From: Taishania sp965247975
Lineage (GTDB): Bacteria > Bacteroidota > Bacteroidia > Flavobacteriales_D > Crocinitomicaceae
Direction of reading: 5' to 3'
Length of the DNA stretch: 64,000 bases
Assembly (NCBI GenBank): GCA_965247975.1
Contig: OZ252050.1
Location: 1,054,001 to 1,118,000, forward strand
Shown here: one piece after another, positions 17,993 to 27,983 of the stretch
How the letters are laid out: each line of letters begins with the position of its first letter
Position numbering within the stretch: position 1 is the first letter of the stretch
Program-made: the position numbers and the translations under genes
Notes under the pieces: model-generated
What the model was told of the DNA's origin: nothing
Databases searched by the model: none
What the model saw: the letters and a program-made list of their open reading frames with translations, nothing else

Positions 17993-20900
17993 TTAACGCA
18001 TCAAATACATCTTACCAAAATTCTTTTTGAAATATTGATCTGCACCAGATTCGCGTTGTTCGATGTCTTCGCCGTTAATTTTTGCGCGAACATTATACAA
18101 ATAAACTCCATTAGCTAATGGATCTCCAAATTCATCGCGACCATCCCAAGCATATTCGGTGATGTTTCTACCAATGTAAATTGGACCTAATTGATCTTCT
18201 GTGATTTCTCGAACTACTTTTCCAGAAACAGTCATTATTTGAATGATTATATCATCAGGAACTTCACTCCCTGTTAATGTAAACACAAAACGAGTGCTTG
18301 TTGAAAATGGATTTGGATAATTCATCATCTGCGTGATGGTCGATGCATGAACAACTTCAAAGGTAACGGAATATTGAAAATCGCCCGATAAGTTTCCACT
18401 TCGATCAGAGCCTTGAACTAACAATTTGTATTTTCCATCTTGCTCAAACAAGGCAGGATAAATGATTTTAAATCGTTTGTTTTGTGATTCTGCTGGAATC
18501 CATTGCATGATGGTGTTTCCACTTCCATCCATGAATGGAATTCTTTTCTGAACACCATTTGGGTCGGTTAAATAAATCCCAAATAATGTCGTATCCGAAA
18601 TGTTGTCCATGATCAGAAAAGGATTATCGTCTTTGAGTGTTATGTAGACTTCACTTTTTGGGTCCACAATATCGCCATTGAGAATATGTCGCCCGTTGAA
18701 TGTTACATCTAAGATCGGATTTTCATTATCTGTATTGACGAAAAATGGTATTTGCAAAACATTATTGAAATGCTCTTGCTCTGGTTGATCAGTAACAATC
18801 AAACTTCCATCAACATACGGATTCACTTCCATACGAAGTAAATTGAGTCCTGCATAACCGGTTGTAGAAATAATCAACGTGTCGCGCAATGTTTCTCCTA
18901 CAAGCAAAGAATCTTGTCTCGGATAATTAATTATATGGGTTTGTTGATTTGCATCTTCAATCCAATATTTGATCAACAAAGAATCCATGTCAACTGAAAA
19001 AATATTTTTGACGTCAACAGCAAATGAAATTTCATCGCCTTCCTTGATTTCTTCTTCCAATGTAAACGAAGCATACAAATTTGAACCATCAATGGCTGCT
19101 TCAGGAGCAAGATCATAAAGCACATGCCAACGATCCACTTGTGCAGGAGTTAGATTTGTTGTGTCTTTGTAGACCGCTTTCAATCGAATGTACGGGTATT
19201 GCGATGCATCGATGAGGTTGTTTAAATTCATCAAGGAATCGTTAGAAGAAAACAACAAATTGGTCTCATAAACGAATTGTTTTTCTGGATTATAAGCTTG
19301 AATAATTAAGCGTGTTGTATCTGCATTGTTTATTAAATCTATTGAATCTTGTTTCCAATACACATTTCCCCAGCGGGATGATGGCCCAATTAGTGGTGAT
19401 ACTTCTTGTCCTGTTGATTCTGAACCGTAAATATATCCAGTAAGACTTGTACTTGTTTCACCCGCTCCTACATTCACAATTGATTCTTGCACAGTTGAAG
19501 GATATCCTTTTCTTGAAAAATAAATGAATGGTGCATTTGGTAATCCTGAAACAATCTGCGTAGCTCCGAGTTGCGCAAACGTTTGATACATGTCAGCAGA
19601 ATCTAAAGCATTCCATAAATCATATCGTGCAGCGACAGGAGCGTAAATTAAAACATAATAACCATCAGGAACTTCATTCAACACCATGTTTTGAAATGCT
19701 TCTAATTGCGCCTGCGTATTTTGTCTGAAAACAAAATATTTTTCTGAACGAGTCCGACAGCCCATAATATTTCCAAAATCATTTCCTGGATTTTCATTGT
19801 TGTAATTGGTCTCCCAAACTTCCATGGTGTTAGGCTCAATGACAGCAACATGAATGGATGGCGTACCTCCACAAACCGAATAGTCTTGTAATGAACCTTC
19901 CAAATACCACGCATTGTCAAAAGACGGGGTTGTGAGGACTTCGCAGGTCAATTGTAGAGAATCAGGCTGCCACTCACGTAGTCGATCAGGTCGATTGTAA
20001 TTAATGTTTAAAAAATTGTTGTCCTCGAATTGAAAGAAATGATCTTGGCCCCAACCTGTTCGCCCAGGAATGTATTGAAAAGAGCGCTCTTTCCAATTTG
20101 GAACGGCTTCATCGATCGCAACACGCCAAAAATACACAACGCTATCTTCCAAAACCAAAGGAGTATCCCATTGAGAAGGGTGCACTTCTTTTAATCCGCC
20201 CAAACCACTGACAACTGCGTTTCTTAATATTGGACTATTGAACAAATCGGTTGTGTCAATTTGGAAACGGTATGTGTTCAATTCAGCTAATGGATTTACA
20301 GTTGAAGCTCTCAAGGTTACACTGTCCGATGGAACGACAGCAAACGCATAAGGAGCAACAGGCAAAACACCATCTACATTCAAGAAATAGGATTTGATTA
20401 CGCGATTATTTAACAATTCATCGTATTGCTCATCCACAAAACTTGGAATGTCGACCTTCACATCAAAAAGATTCAATCCAACAGAGATTGTAGGTTGAAT
20501 AGGGAATTTTTTCTTTACTGTATCCGTGTAATTCAATCCATAAACCGGAATAAAATATACGGAATCAATGTCTGAACCTGGGAAATCTCGGCGAATTTCA
20601 ACGTTGAATGTGTCTAAAATGGATCGACCTAAATTTTTCAATGAAACGATTACTTCGATGGAATCTGTTGTTAAATCAATTTCCGCAGGATTGAAAGATA
20701 CATTTTGGTCTAACAATTCAATTTCTGGCTTTTCGTGATAATTGAGTTTTAACATTGGATCACCATTCAATACCATTTGAGCACAAGTCATTTCTTGGTA
20801 TAAATGCCCAACAGGTTCTAGAGATTCAATGTTTTTTTGCATGTTCGTGCCAATGGTTTCACCGTAAGTCGCTTTCCCAAATTGGTGATACATTCCTGTG

Positions 20901-23077
20901 CTGTATTGCCCAACAAATGGATGAAATCCTGTACTTACCGATGAAATATAGCCAATAGCTCCAACGTTTTGTGCATTCACAAAATATTCGGAGGAGGAAG
21001 TTTCTGAATTCTTAAAAATGTCTCCGTTGTAACATGAATTTACCAGCATCAAAGGATATTTCCCTTGATTATTCCAAGTGCTCACATCGTCCAAATTGAT
21101 TTCAAAACCGTTGTCACCAATTCCGTAATGCCCATAATACGTCATCAAGGAAACGCCATCTTCAATGCGTTGCATAATTTCTGATAACTGACCAGGTGGA
21201 ATCGGATCATCGTTATCGCGTTTGATGGTATGAACTACTCCCGCAAATTGATCATGCTCAATCGTATCTTTCATGAAATTCATGTACGCTTGAAAACCTA
21301 ATTGCTGCGAAGCTGTCGTGCCTCCAACCATGTGAATGATGTGCTTTTGCCAATCTTTGGAAGCAGAATTATAGACTGAAGTTTGATTTTGATGCGCCTC
21401 GTAGGCCATTACTTTTGTCAAATAACTTTGCAAACCAGCATTGTTGCTTACCGAAATTCTTCCTGTTGGAATTAATGGTGTCCATTTCGTTGTTCCTGGT
21501 AAATTGGATGTAATAAAAACATCACTCGCAGGAACACCCCAAGTTGGGATCAATGAATTTTCAAAACTCGATGCAGAAGTTCTTGTTAAACTGTTAGCAA
21601 CTCCTTTCGCCATTAAATACAAACCAACAGGTTTTTGAGTTGCTTGATCGTAAGCAAATTGTGAAAAGCGTCGAATGGCAATAACATGTTTTTCAACGCC
21701 ACCTCCAAATTGGTGATACAACTGATCTACATCAACTAAAATGGCATTGTGACTTCCACCTGAGATACTTTGACGGTAGCTTTGGTAATTTACAGAGCTT
21801 GCTTGCAAATTTTTGTGATACACCATCAACAGGGCTTTTTCGTAGTTGATGGAATTGTAATTCGTGAAAAATCCTGTTGTAGAAACAGGAGCAATGGAAG
21901 TAACGGAAATGGCACTATTCAAATTTCCAAAAACCAATCGTTGGATGGTATCATTTACGCTGTTCGGAATAAGGGTTTGATTTAAACCACTATTATTTTG
22001 CAACGTTAATTTTTTTGGATTTTGCGGATCGAGACTGAACAAAATAGGTTGTGCACTCCCCAAATTGGAGATATCCAATCTAATCTTGGTTTGATTGGCA
22101 TTCTGAACAAAAATATCAAAGGATGTTGCGCCTCCAAAATTTGGGATTCTTGGATAGGTCATTTTCCAATAACTCAAAGCTTGGTAATCAGTTAGAACGG
22201 GTAAATCTCCAATGATGGACCAAACAACAGGTGTGTTTGTCGTTAAGAATGAACTTGGAAAGCTAACATCTGTTCTTACTAATTTGTATCCCTGAGAAAT
22301 TTGGTCGTCTACCGTTTGACCACCAACTCGCCAGCGTGTATGGTGATTAGGGATGTTTTCACTTGCATTGGCGTTTGAAGTTGTAATTGTATGACCAAGC
22401 AATTTCGCTAAAGGCGCTCCAGCTCCTGTAAAAGGATTTGGTGTTTGGGCTGTTAAATTGAGATTAAAACCACTTCCTGCTCCATTCGAATGGGCTCTTC
22501 CGTATCCTTCACCAGCTACATAAAAAGAACTCGAAATGACATCAATTTTTTCACCTTGTTGATATGTTGTTGTGTAGGACTGAGTATAATCATCCCAAAC
22601 ATAAGTTGACGGGGCGAAAAAAGAAAAGTTTACATCGGTTTCTTCCTCAAATCGGAGGTTGTTTGTGGAATTGTTCCAAGTAAAATAATAGTTGATGGAA
22701 TCGTTGAACAAACTATAGCCAGGATTTCCAATTTTATCTGGTTCGACATACAAAAGTGAATCTATCCAACCGTCATTTTTATCGGCATAAAACAAAATGT
22801 AATCACCGTTATCGAAGGAGTTATCACCATTGGTCTCAACCCAAATCGGCACTTCTTTTTCGCGACCAAATAATTGAATGTTTTCGTGTGAAAAGGAACC
22901 CAACGGAACATTTGCCGTTTGAAGGTCTGAATAATTTAAACGGTGAATTCCGCTATTTGCGATTTTAAAGGTGTAATATTTCTGAGAATAGTTGATCCAT
23001 TCATTGCCATAAGTTTGGGAGAAAACGTCACAAACACAAGCAAATAGAATCCAACTCAGTAATATTAATTTATTCAC
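17993..23077 (-). CDS. porU2: C25-family peptidase, type IX secretion sortase-like PorU2
   Basis: 1694 residues with an N-terminal signal peptide (cleaved near FSQ, residue 21). The central gingipain-like C25 domain (about 420-790) has its catalytic His in YYGHYG (H650) and Cys in VNSCYNGD (C682). Long beta-rich repeats follow, and the end (about 1580-1694) contains MNYPNPFSTSTRFVF and AWDGRDEFGDPLANGVYLY, a FlgD-like/T9SS-type C-terminal domain. Canonical PorU is shorter. The great length and the neighbouring PorV-like gene point to the PorU2 type. It overlaps that upstream gene by 8 nt. In the T9SS, PorU cleaves the sorting signal of cargo at the cell surface; PorU2 is thought to be a variant, with details unknown. 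Confidence 0.88.
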   Translation of the reverse strand: MNKLILLSWILFACVCDVFSQTYGNEWINYSQKYYTFKIANSGIHRLNYSDLQTANVPLGSFSHENIQLFGREKEVPIWVETNGDNSFDNGDYILFYADKNDGWIDSLLYVEPDKIGNPGYSLFNDSINYYFTWNNSTNNLRFEEETDVNFSFFAPSTYVWDDYTQSYTTTYQQGEKIDVISSSFYVAGEGYGRAHSNGAGSGFNLNLTAQTPNPFTGAGAPLAKLLGHTITTSNANASENIPNHHTRWRVGGQTVDDQISQGYKLVRTDVSFPSSFLTTNTPVVWSIIGDLPVLTDYQALSYWKMTYPRIPNFGGATSFDIFVQNANQTKIRLDISNLGSAQPILFSLDPQNPKKLTLQNNSGLNQTLIPNSVNDTIQRLVFGNLNSAISVTSIAPVSTTGFFTNYNSINYEKALLMVYHKNLQASSVNYQSYRQSISGGSHNAILVDVDQLYHQFGGGVEKHVIAIRRFSQFAYDQATQKPVGLYLMAKGVANSLTRTSASSFENSLIPTWGVPASDVFITSNLPGTTKWTPLIPTGRISVSNNAGLQSYLTKVMAYEAHQNQTSVYNSASKDWQKHIIHMVGGTTASQQLGFQAYMNFMKDTIEHDQFAGVVHTIKRDNDDPIPPGQLSEIMQRIEDGVSLMTYYGHYGIGDNGFEINLDDVSTWNNQGKYPLMLVNSCYNGDIFKNSETSSSEYFVNAQNVGAIGYISSVSTGFHPFVGQYSTGMYHQFGKATYGETIGTNMQKNIESLEPVGHLYQEMTCAQMVLNGDPMLKLNYHEKPEIELLDQNVSFNPAEIDLTTDSIEVIVSLKNLGRSILDTFNVEIRRDFPGSDIDSVYFIPVYGLNYTDTVKKKFPIQPTISVGLNLFDVKVDIPSFVDEQYDELLNNRVIKSYFLNVDGVLPVAPYAFAVVPSDSVTLRASTVNPLAELNTYRFQIDTTDLFNSPILRNAVVSGLGGLKEVHPSQWDTPLVLEDSVVYFWRVAIDEAVPNWKERSFQYIPGRTGWGQDHFFQFEDNNFLNINYNRPDRLREWQPDSLQLTCEVLTTPSFDNAWYLEGSLQDYSVCGGTPSIHVAVIEPNTMEVWETNYNNENPGNDFGNIMGCRTRSEKYFVFRQNTQAQLEAFQNMVLNEVPDGYYVLIYAPVAARYDLWNALDSADMYQTFAQLGATQIVSGLPNAPFIYFSRKGYPSTVQESIVNVGAGETSTSLTGYIYGSESTGQEVSPLIGPSSRWGNVYWKQDSIDLINNADTTRLIIQAYNPEKQFVYETNLLFSSNDSLMNLNNLIDASQYPYIRLKAVYKDTTNLTPAQVDRWHVLYDLAPEAAIDGSNLYASFTLEEEIKEGDEISFAVDVKNIFSVDMDSLLIKYWIEDANQQTHIINYPRQDSLLVGETLRDTLIISTTGYAGLNLLRMEVNPYVDGSLIVTDQPEQEHFNNVLQIPFFVNTDNENPILDVTFNGRHILNGDIVDPKSEVYITLKDDNPFLIMDNISDTTLFGIYLTDPNGVQKRIPFMDGSGNTIMQWIPAESQNKRFKIIYPALFEQDGKYKLLVQGSDRSGNLSGDFQYSVTFEVVHASTITQMMNYPNPFSTSTRFVFTLTGSEVPDDIIIQIMTVSGKVVREITEDQLGPIYIGRNITEYAWDGRDEFGDPLANGVYLYNVRAKINGEDIEQRESGADQYFKKNFGKMYLMR

Positions 23078-24182
23078 TTTTTGCGCCTTTTGGTTTATTT
23101 AGTTTGACTCTTAAAGATATTACATGCGAGTACAAAGCAACTGAAGCGTCTCCAATGTCTGTAAAGGCATAATCCAAATAAAAATTCTTGAAATTTAAAC
23201 CAATACCAATATTTGGTTGAACGTTCAGCTTTTTCGTGTCGTCAAAATTCTTAACGTATTGCAAATTAATGATTCCTGCTCTGATTGCAACATAATTTTT
23301 AAAGCCAAATTCGATTCCTACATGTGGGTCAACGGAAATTACTCCAGAACGAATAAGCGTATTTCGACGACCATCTGTTGTAATGTCCAAATCTAATTCG
23401 CCAGCAGCGTAAAGTCCTTTGCTGCCTAAATTGTATTTTCCATGTGATCCTAAAATGATGCGTGGCAATGTCAATTCCAATCCATTTTGAGGAATTTCGT
23501 TATTCGTTCTTGTAAAAACTTCTTTGGTTGCATCATCTAAGGTGAAGATCCAAGCATTAAAGGTAGAAGTCAAATCTCTCACCATTGCACCAAATTTCCA
23601 ATGCGTTCCTTTTTGATATTGCACTCCTGCGTCAATTCCAAATCCCCAAGATTTTGCAAAATCCCCAATTTTTCGGTGAATTACTTTGAAATTCCCACCC
23701 ATCGATAAACCATCAATTTTTGTTTTGCGCGCATAGGAAAGGAGGAAACCATAATCAGCAGCGGTGAATGTTGTAATTTTATCGTAATCTACATTTCCGT
23801 TATTGTCAATTAATTGCGTTGTATTCGGAATATCATCAACCGCAAAGCGAACAGCCGAAAGTGCAATTGTGCTTTTGTCATCGATTCGATGAGCCAAGCC
23901 TAAGTAATCGTATTTTGCAATTCCAGCGAAATACTCGGAATGCATCAATCCAACTTCTAGCCAATTTTCAACTTTTGTCAAACCAGCTGGATTCCAATAT
24001 GCTGAACTAACATTTCCGGTATTGGCTACAACAGCATTTCCTAAACCGAGTGCGTCAGCTCCAACGCCAATATTTAAAAATTCGTTCGAGTATTTTGGTG
24101 CAACACTCCCATCATCCTGGCTGAAAGAAACGTAAGAAATTAGAACTAACACAACTGAAAAGAAATTACGCAACATCATCAT
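23070..24182 (-). CDS. porV2: PorV2-like outer-membrane beta-barrel
   Basis: 370 residues with a signal peptide ending SFSQ (about 22). The conserved start of the mature PorV/PorQ family follows: EFLNIGVGADALGLGNAV and SSAYWNPAGL. The rest alternates in beta-strand fashion and ends in a strand-like ISLRVKLNKPK. PorV shuttles T9SS cargo from the translocon to the PorU sortase. Here the gene precedes porU2 and overlaps it by 8 nt, which supports a dedicated PorV2-PorU2 pair. The initiator could be any of three consecutive ATG codons. Confidence 0.85.
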   Translation of the reverse strand: MMMLRNFFSVVLVLISYVSFSQDDGSVAPKYSNEFLNIGVGADALGLGNAVVANTGNVSSAYWNPAGLTKVENWLEVGLMHSEYFAGIAKYDYLGLAHRIDDKSTIALSAVRFAVDDIPNTTQLIDNNGNVDYDKITTFTAADYGFLLSYARKTKIDGLSMGGNFKVIHRKIGDFAKSWGFGIDAGVQYQKGTHWKFGAMVRDLTSTFNAWIFTLDDATKEVFTRTNNEIPQNGLELTLPRIILGSHGKYNLGSKGLYAAGELDLDITTDGRRNTLIRSGVISVDPHVGIEFGFKNYVAIRAGIINLQYVKNFDDTKKLNVQPNIGIGLNFKNFYLDYAFTDIGDASVALYSHVISLRVKLNKPKGAKSE

Positions 24183-24314
24183 AATTAAATATAAAATTTC
24201 AAATTCTAAAACAGTTGTTTTCTTAAAAAATTGTATTCTTGTGAATATTCACTTTTTTTCTTCGGTAAAATTACGTGAATTGAGTGAACTTTTTATCTAT
24301 ATGAGCACAATTTT

Positions 24315-25130
24315 ATGAAGCAATTATTCAACATTCCGAATTTTTTGACTGCTTTTAATTTGCTGAGCGGAATTTTAGCAATCATTTTTGCTTTTGCAGG
24401 TAAACTTGATTTGGCTTGTTACCTCATTTATTTGGCTGCCATATTTGATTTTTTCGATGGATTTGTTGCTCGAAAATTGAAAATTTCGGGCGAGCTTGGA
24501 AAACAAATGGATTCCTTGGCAGATATGGTGACTTTTGGTGTTGCCCCTGGAATATTAGTTTTTCTTCTGCTAGCCATTCAATCGCAAGGTGGGTTTTTGA
24601 CCGATCAAATCGAATCGTTTTCGCAAGTTGCCTATTCTAAAATCCATGTTTATTTCAATGCAATTGCGAACTACGGAATTTCAGAGATTTCTTTGATCCC
24701 ATTCACTGGATTAATTATTCCATTTTTCTCTATTTTTCGTTTGGCGAAGTTTAATATTGACACGCGACAATCTGAAAGTTTCATCGGATTGAACACACCT
24801 GCAAATACTATTTTCTTTACTGCATTTCCACTTTTGTATATGAACGCTTGGGAAAACTCAGATAATAATGCCATTATTTTCAAACTTTTAAGACCTGAGT
24901 TTTTCGTGCCTTTGGTTGTAGTGATGTCGCTTTTATTGATTTCTGAAATTCCATTTTTTTCCCTAAAGTTCAAAGATTTTTCGTGGAAAAACAATCAAAT
25001 TAGGTTCATATTTTTAGGACTTTGTGGATTACTTATTCCACTTTTATTGGTGTGGTCTATTCCAATTATTATAATTTTGTACCTTCTTTTATCAATCATT
25101 GAAAATCAACGAAAAAAACAAACAACATGA
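24315..25130 (+). CDS. pssA: CDP-diacylglycerol-serine O-phosphatidyltransferase
   Basis: 271-residue integral membrane enzyme of the CDP-alcohol phosphatidyltransferase family. The full catalytic motif DG-x2-AR-x8-G-x3-D-x3-D is present (D48, G49, A52, R53, G62, D66, D70). About eight hydrophobic segments follow the pattern of the family. It makes phosphatidylserine, the precursor of phosphatidylethanolamine. It is divergent from porV2 and overlaps purS by 4 nt (ATGA). The ATG at 24315 gives the expected N-terminus (NIPNFLTAFNLLSG). Confidence 0.92.
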   Translation: MKQLFNIPNFLTAFNLLSGILAIIFAFAGKLDLACYLIYLAAIFDFFDGFVARKLKISGELGKQMDSLADMVTFGVAPGILVFLLLAIQSQGGFLTDQIESFSQVAYSKIHVYFNAIANYGISEISLIPFTGLIIPFFSIFRLAKFNIDTRQSESFIGLNTPANTIFFTAFPLLYMNAWENSDNNAIIFKLLRPEFFVPLVVVMSLLLISEIPFFSLKFKDFSWKNNQIRFIFLGLCGLLIPLLLVWSIPIIIILYLLLSIIENQRKKQTT

Positions 25131-25378
25131 AATTTAAAGCTGAAATTGATGTAATGCCCCTAGACGCATTGTTGGATCCGCAAGGAAAAGCAGTTTCAAA
25201 CAGTATGGCAACGATTGGATTGTCAGAAATTGATGGTGTGCGCATTGGACGTCATGTACGTTTGTTCGTTGAAGCGCCTTCGTTGGAAGTGGCGAATGAG
25301 AAGGTGGAAGAAGCGTGTAAAAAATTGTTGGCTAACCAAATCATGGAAAGCTATCATTTTACGGTTCAAGAAGCATAA
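25127..25378 (+). CDS. purS: Phosphoribosylformylglycinamidine synthase subunit PurS
   Basis: 83 residues, the usual PurS length. It starts MKFKAEIDVMPLDALLDPQGKA and contains IDGVRIGRHVRL and the VEEACKKLLAN helix. PurS bridges PurL and PurQ in the ammonia-channelling FGAM synthase of purine synthesis. It overlaps pssA by 4 nt, so it is translationally coupled to a phospholipid gene. purQ and purL are not in the window, so this subunit gene is separated from its partners. Confidence 0.9.
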   Translation: MKFKAEIDVMPLDALLDPQGKAVSNSMATIGLSEIDGVRIGRHVRLFVEAPSLEVANEKVEEACKKLLANQIMESYHFTVQEA

Positions 25379-25390
25379 CAAAACTCATTT

Positions 25391-26872
25391 TTGGTTTATA
25401 AGAGTAGAATCGGGTATCAGTTTTCGCTTCACGAAGGTGATACTTTCAATACTTTTAACTGTTTACAAAACAAGTCAAACGACGAAGTTTTTGTAAATGC
25501 ATCGTTGGCAGATGCTGAATTGGCCTGTGAATTAGCGTCAAATGCTTTTATCAAATACAAACAAACTTCAGGAGCCACGCGGGCTTCATTTCTCAAAGAA
25601 ATTGCTCTTCAATTAGATGCAAAACGAGCTGTTTTGGTGGAGCAGTTTTCTAAAGAATCAAGTTTGTCTGCGGAACGTGGCAGCGCTGAATTGGATCGAA
25701 CTATTTTTCAATTACACACGTTTGCAGATCTTGCATTATTCAATTCTTGGAGAACGATTGCCGAACACAAGACGGTGGTTAATGCCACAAAAATAAATGC
25801 ACATTTCGAACCGATTGGTCCGGTTGCTGTTTTTGGTGCAAGTAATTTCCCATTTGCCTATTCGACGATTGGTGGAGACACTGCCTCGGCACTTGCAGTT
25901 GGCTGTCCTGTGATTGTGAAAGCGCATCCCATGCATGCAGGAACAAGCTGGCTCGTGGCTGAAATCATCCTTGAATCGGCTCAGAAATTCAATTTGCCAG
26001 AAGGAGTTTTTTCACATCTTTTGGATGCTACGTATGTCATTGGCGAAGCACTCGTTAAAAGTAAATTTATAAAAGCGGTTGGCTTCACAGGGTCTATCAA
26101 AGGCGGAAGAGCATTAATGAATCTTTCGTCCACGCGATTAGCACCAATTCCAGTTTTTGCTGAAATGGGAAGTTTGAATCCCGTTGTGTTTTTCAACGAA
26201 GCTCTTGAAACCAATTCCGAATATTGGGTGGAAAAATTTACACATTCCATTTCCAATGATGCAGGACAATTCTGCACCAAACCAGGTTTGTTGTTTGTGC
26301 CAAATTCAACTGCTGGAATTGAATTTTCAACATTATTGGCTGAAGAATTGGCTAGTAAACCACCATTACCACAATTACACCCCACGATTTTCAATCAATA
26401 TCAATCTCAAGTGAAAGCCGTTTTTGGGGCACAGGAAGTCGATAAACCTTTTCATTCACAACCGACTTTGAGAATAGTTGATTCGGCGAAATTCAGTTCG
26501 AATCCTTTTTTGAGAGAAGAGTTCTTTGGTCCTCAATCTATTCTTGTTTTTTATGAATCAGTGGACAACTTGATGGAACTACTTCATTTATTGGAAGGAC
26601 AATTAACAGCAACAATAATTGGAACGCAGGCTGAAATTAGGGATCATTTAAATGTATTGGAAATTTTAAAGTTGAAAGCGGGAAGAATCATCGTCAATGG
26701 CGTTCCAACTGGAGTAACAGTTTGTGATGCAATGGTTCATGGTGGCGCGTATCCGGCCTCTTCCGATGCTCGTTTTACAGCAGTCGGCGCAAAAAGCATA
26801 GCCCGTTTTATTCGACCTATTTCATTTCAAACCAATGAAGACTTCGATTTTGGTGTTTTGACGGAGTGTTAA
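25391..26872 (+). CDS. Aldehyde dehydrogenase (2-ketoglutaric semialdehyde dehydrogenase type)
   Basis: 493 residues of the ALDH superfamily. The cofactor region is FGASNFPFAYSTIGGD, the general base Glu is in FAEMGS (E258), and the nucleophile Cys is in DAGQFCTKPG (C295). The sequence pattern (HPMHAGTS, FTGSIKGGR) matches NADP+-dependent alpha-ketoglutaric semialdehyde dehydrogenases, often found with hydroxyproline or sugar-acid degradation genes; none is present here. No in-frame ATG exists between the upstream purS stop and the conserved N-terminus, so the start is taken as TTG at 25391. It follows purS by 12 nt in the same frame. Confidence 0.85.
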   Translation: MVYKSRIGYQFSLHEGDTFNTFNCLQNKSNDEVFVNASLADAELACELASNAFIKYKQTSGATRASFLKEIALQLDAKRAVLVEQFSKESSLSAERGSAELDRTIFQLHTFADLALFNSWRTIAEHKTVVNATKINAHFEPIGPVAVFGASNFPFAYSTIGGDTASALAVGCPVIVKAHPMHAGTSWLVAEIILESAQKFNLPEGVFSHLLDATYVIGEALVKSKFIKAVGFTGSIKGGRALMNLSSTRLAPIPVFAEMGSLNPVVFFNEALETNSEYWVEKFTHSISNDAGQFCTKPGLLFVPNSTAGIEFSTLLAEELASKPPLPQLHPTIFNQYQSQVKAVFGAQEVDKPFHSQPTLRIVDSAKFSSNPFLREEFFGPQSILVFYESVDNLMELLHLLEGQLTATIIGTQAEIRDHLNVLEILKLKAGRIIVNGVPTGVTVCDAMVHGGAYPASSDARFTAVGAKSIARFIRPISFQTNEDFDFGVLTEC

Positions 26873-26900
26873 TGTTTGTAAAAAATCGATGTTTTTCTTA

Positions 26901-26929
26901 TTGTATTATTTTCCCTTTCGTTATATTTG
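26901..26929 (+). promoter_or_regulatory. Bacteroidota-type promoter for the coiled-coil membrane protein
   Basis: TTG at 26901-26903, an 18-nt spacer and TATATTTG at 26922-26929 match the TTG/TAnnTTTG consensus. The predicted start site lies about 38 nt before the ATG at 26974. Confidence 0.6.
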
Positions 26930-26973
26930 TAGCGTTAAACTAAACTCTTAATAGTTTTCTAAAAATTTTAGTT

Positions 26974-27930
26974 ATGTCAGAAGTAGAAACAACCCCACAA
27001 AAAAAGAATGGCGCTTATGTATTAATCATTGGACTTCTATTGTTAGGAGTTGGTGCAATGACGTACTTATGGTCTTCAACAAAGTCTCAATTGGCTGATG
27101 CTACATTGGAGAATGAAAAATTGAAGCAAGAGATTGAATCAATGGGAGGAATGCTCTCGAATTATACAGGAGATATTTCTGGCGACATCAAAGCTGATTT
27201 GAAAAACATGTTATCAACATATGATGCCCTTATGGAAAAAGACGCTACCAAATCGGTAGAAATTGAGGAGCAAAAAGCAAAAATTCAGGAATTGCTTGCA
27301 AAAGTTGAATCTGGTAAAATGACATCGCGCGAGCTGGCATTGATGAAAAGAGAAAACGAAACCCTTCGTAAAATCATGAAAGGTTATGTATATCAAATTG
27401 ACTCCTTAAATACCTTAAATCTTCAATTGAATACAGATTTGGATGAAACAAGAACTACGTTGAGCACAACAACTTCTGAAAGAGATCAATTCAAACAAGA
27501 AGCCGAAACTTCTCAGCAAAAAGTGAAAGCTGGTTCTAAATTAAATGCTTATGGTTTCTCATCGGTAGCGTTAAGATCGAAATTGAACAACACAACAACG
27601 GAAACAACGAAAGCAAAAAGTGCGGTTCAATTCAAATCAAGTTTCACGATTGGAGCGAATACCATTGCAGATGGTGGTAGAAAGACGGTTTACATGCAAA
27701 TTATTCAACCTGATGGTAAAGTAATGCAAAACAAATCTTCAAATGTTGTAAGCACTGAAGCAGGAAACATAGCATTTTCGGATAAAAAAGATATCGATTA
27801 TAGCAACGAAGCCGTTGATATGGCGATTTTCTATGATTTAAGAGAAGAAGAAGCTCAAAAAGGAAACTATCAAGTGAAAATTTATTGTGATGGTCAATTG
27901 ATTGGAAAAGATAGTTTCACATTGAAATAA
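26974..27930 (+). CDS. Single-pass membrane protein with periplasmic coiled coil
   Basis: 318 residues. A short cytoplasmic N-terminus (MSEVETTPQKKNG) precedes one membrane helix (about 14-32, YVLIIGLLLLGVGAMTYLW). A long coiled coil follows (about 36-190) with heptad-rich stretches such as LADATLENEKLKQEIES. A beta-rich C-terminal domain (about 205-318) ends in FTLK. I recall proteins of this layout as unnamed conserved genes in Flavobacteriales. It has its own promoter. The function is unknown; an envelope scaffold is a guess. Confidence 0.75.
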   Translation: MSEVETTPQKKNGAYVLIIGLLLLGVGAMTYLWSSTKSQLADATLENEKLKQEIESMGGMLSNYTGDISGDIKADLKNMLSTYDALMEKDATKSVEIEEQKAKIQELLAKVESGKMTSRELALMKRENETLRKIMKGYVYQIDSLNTLNLQLNTDLDETRTTLSTTTSERDQFKQEAETSQQKVKAGSKLNAYGFSSVALRSKLNNTTTETTKAKSAVQFKSSFTIGANTIADGGRKTVYMQIIQPDGKVMQNKSSNVVSTEAGNIAFSDKKDIDYSNEAVDMAIFYDLREEEAQKGNYQVKIYCDGQLIGKDSFTLK

Positions 27931-27983
27931 GGAAAATACAAGTAAACAATTAGTGTTAGATAGTTAGGTAAATTTTTTTTAAA

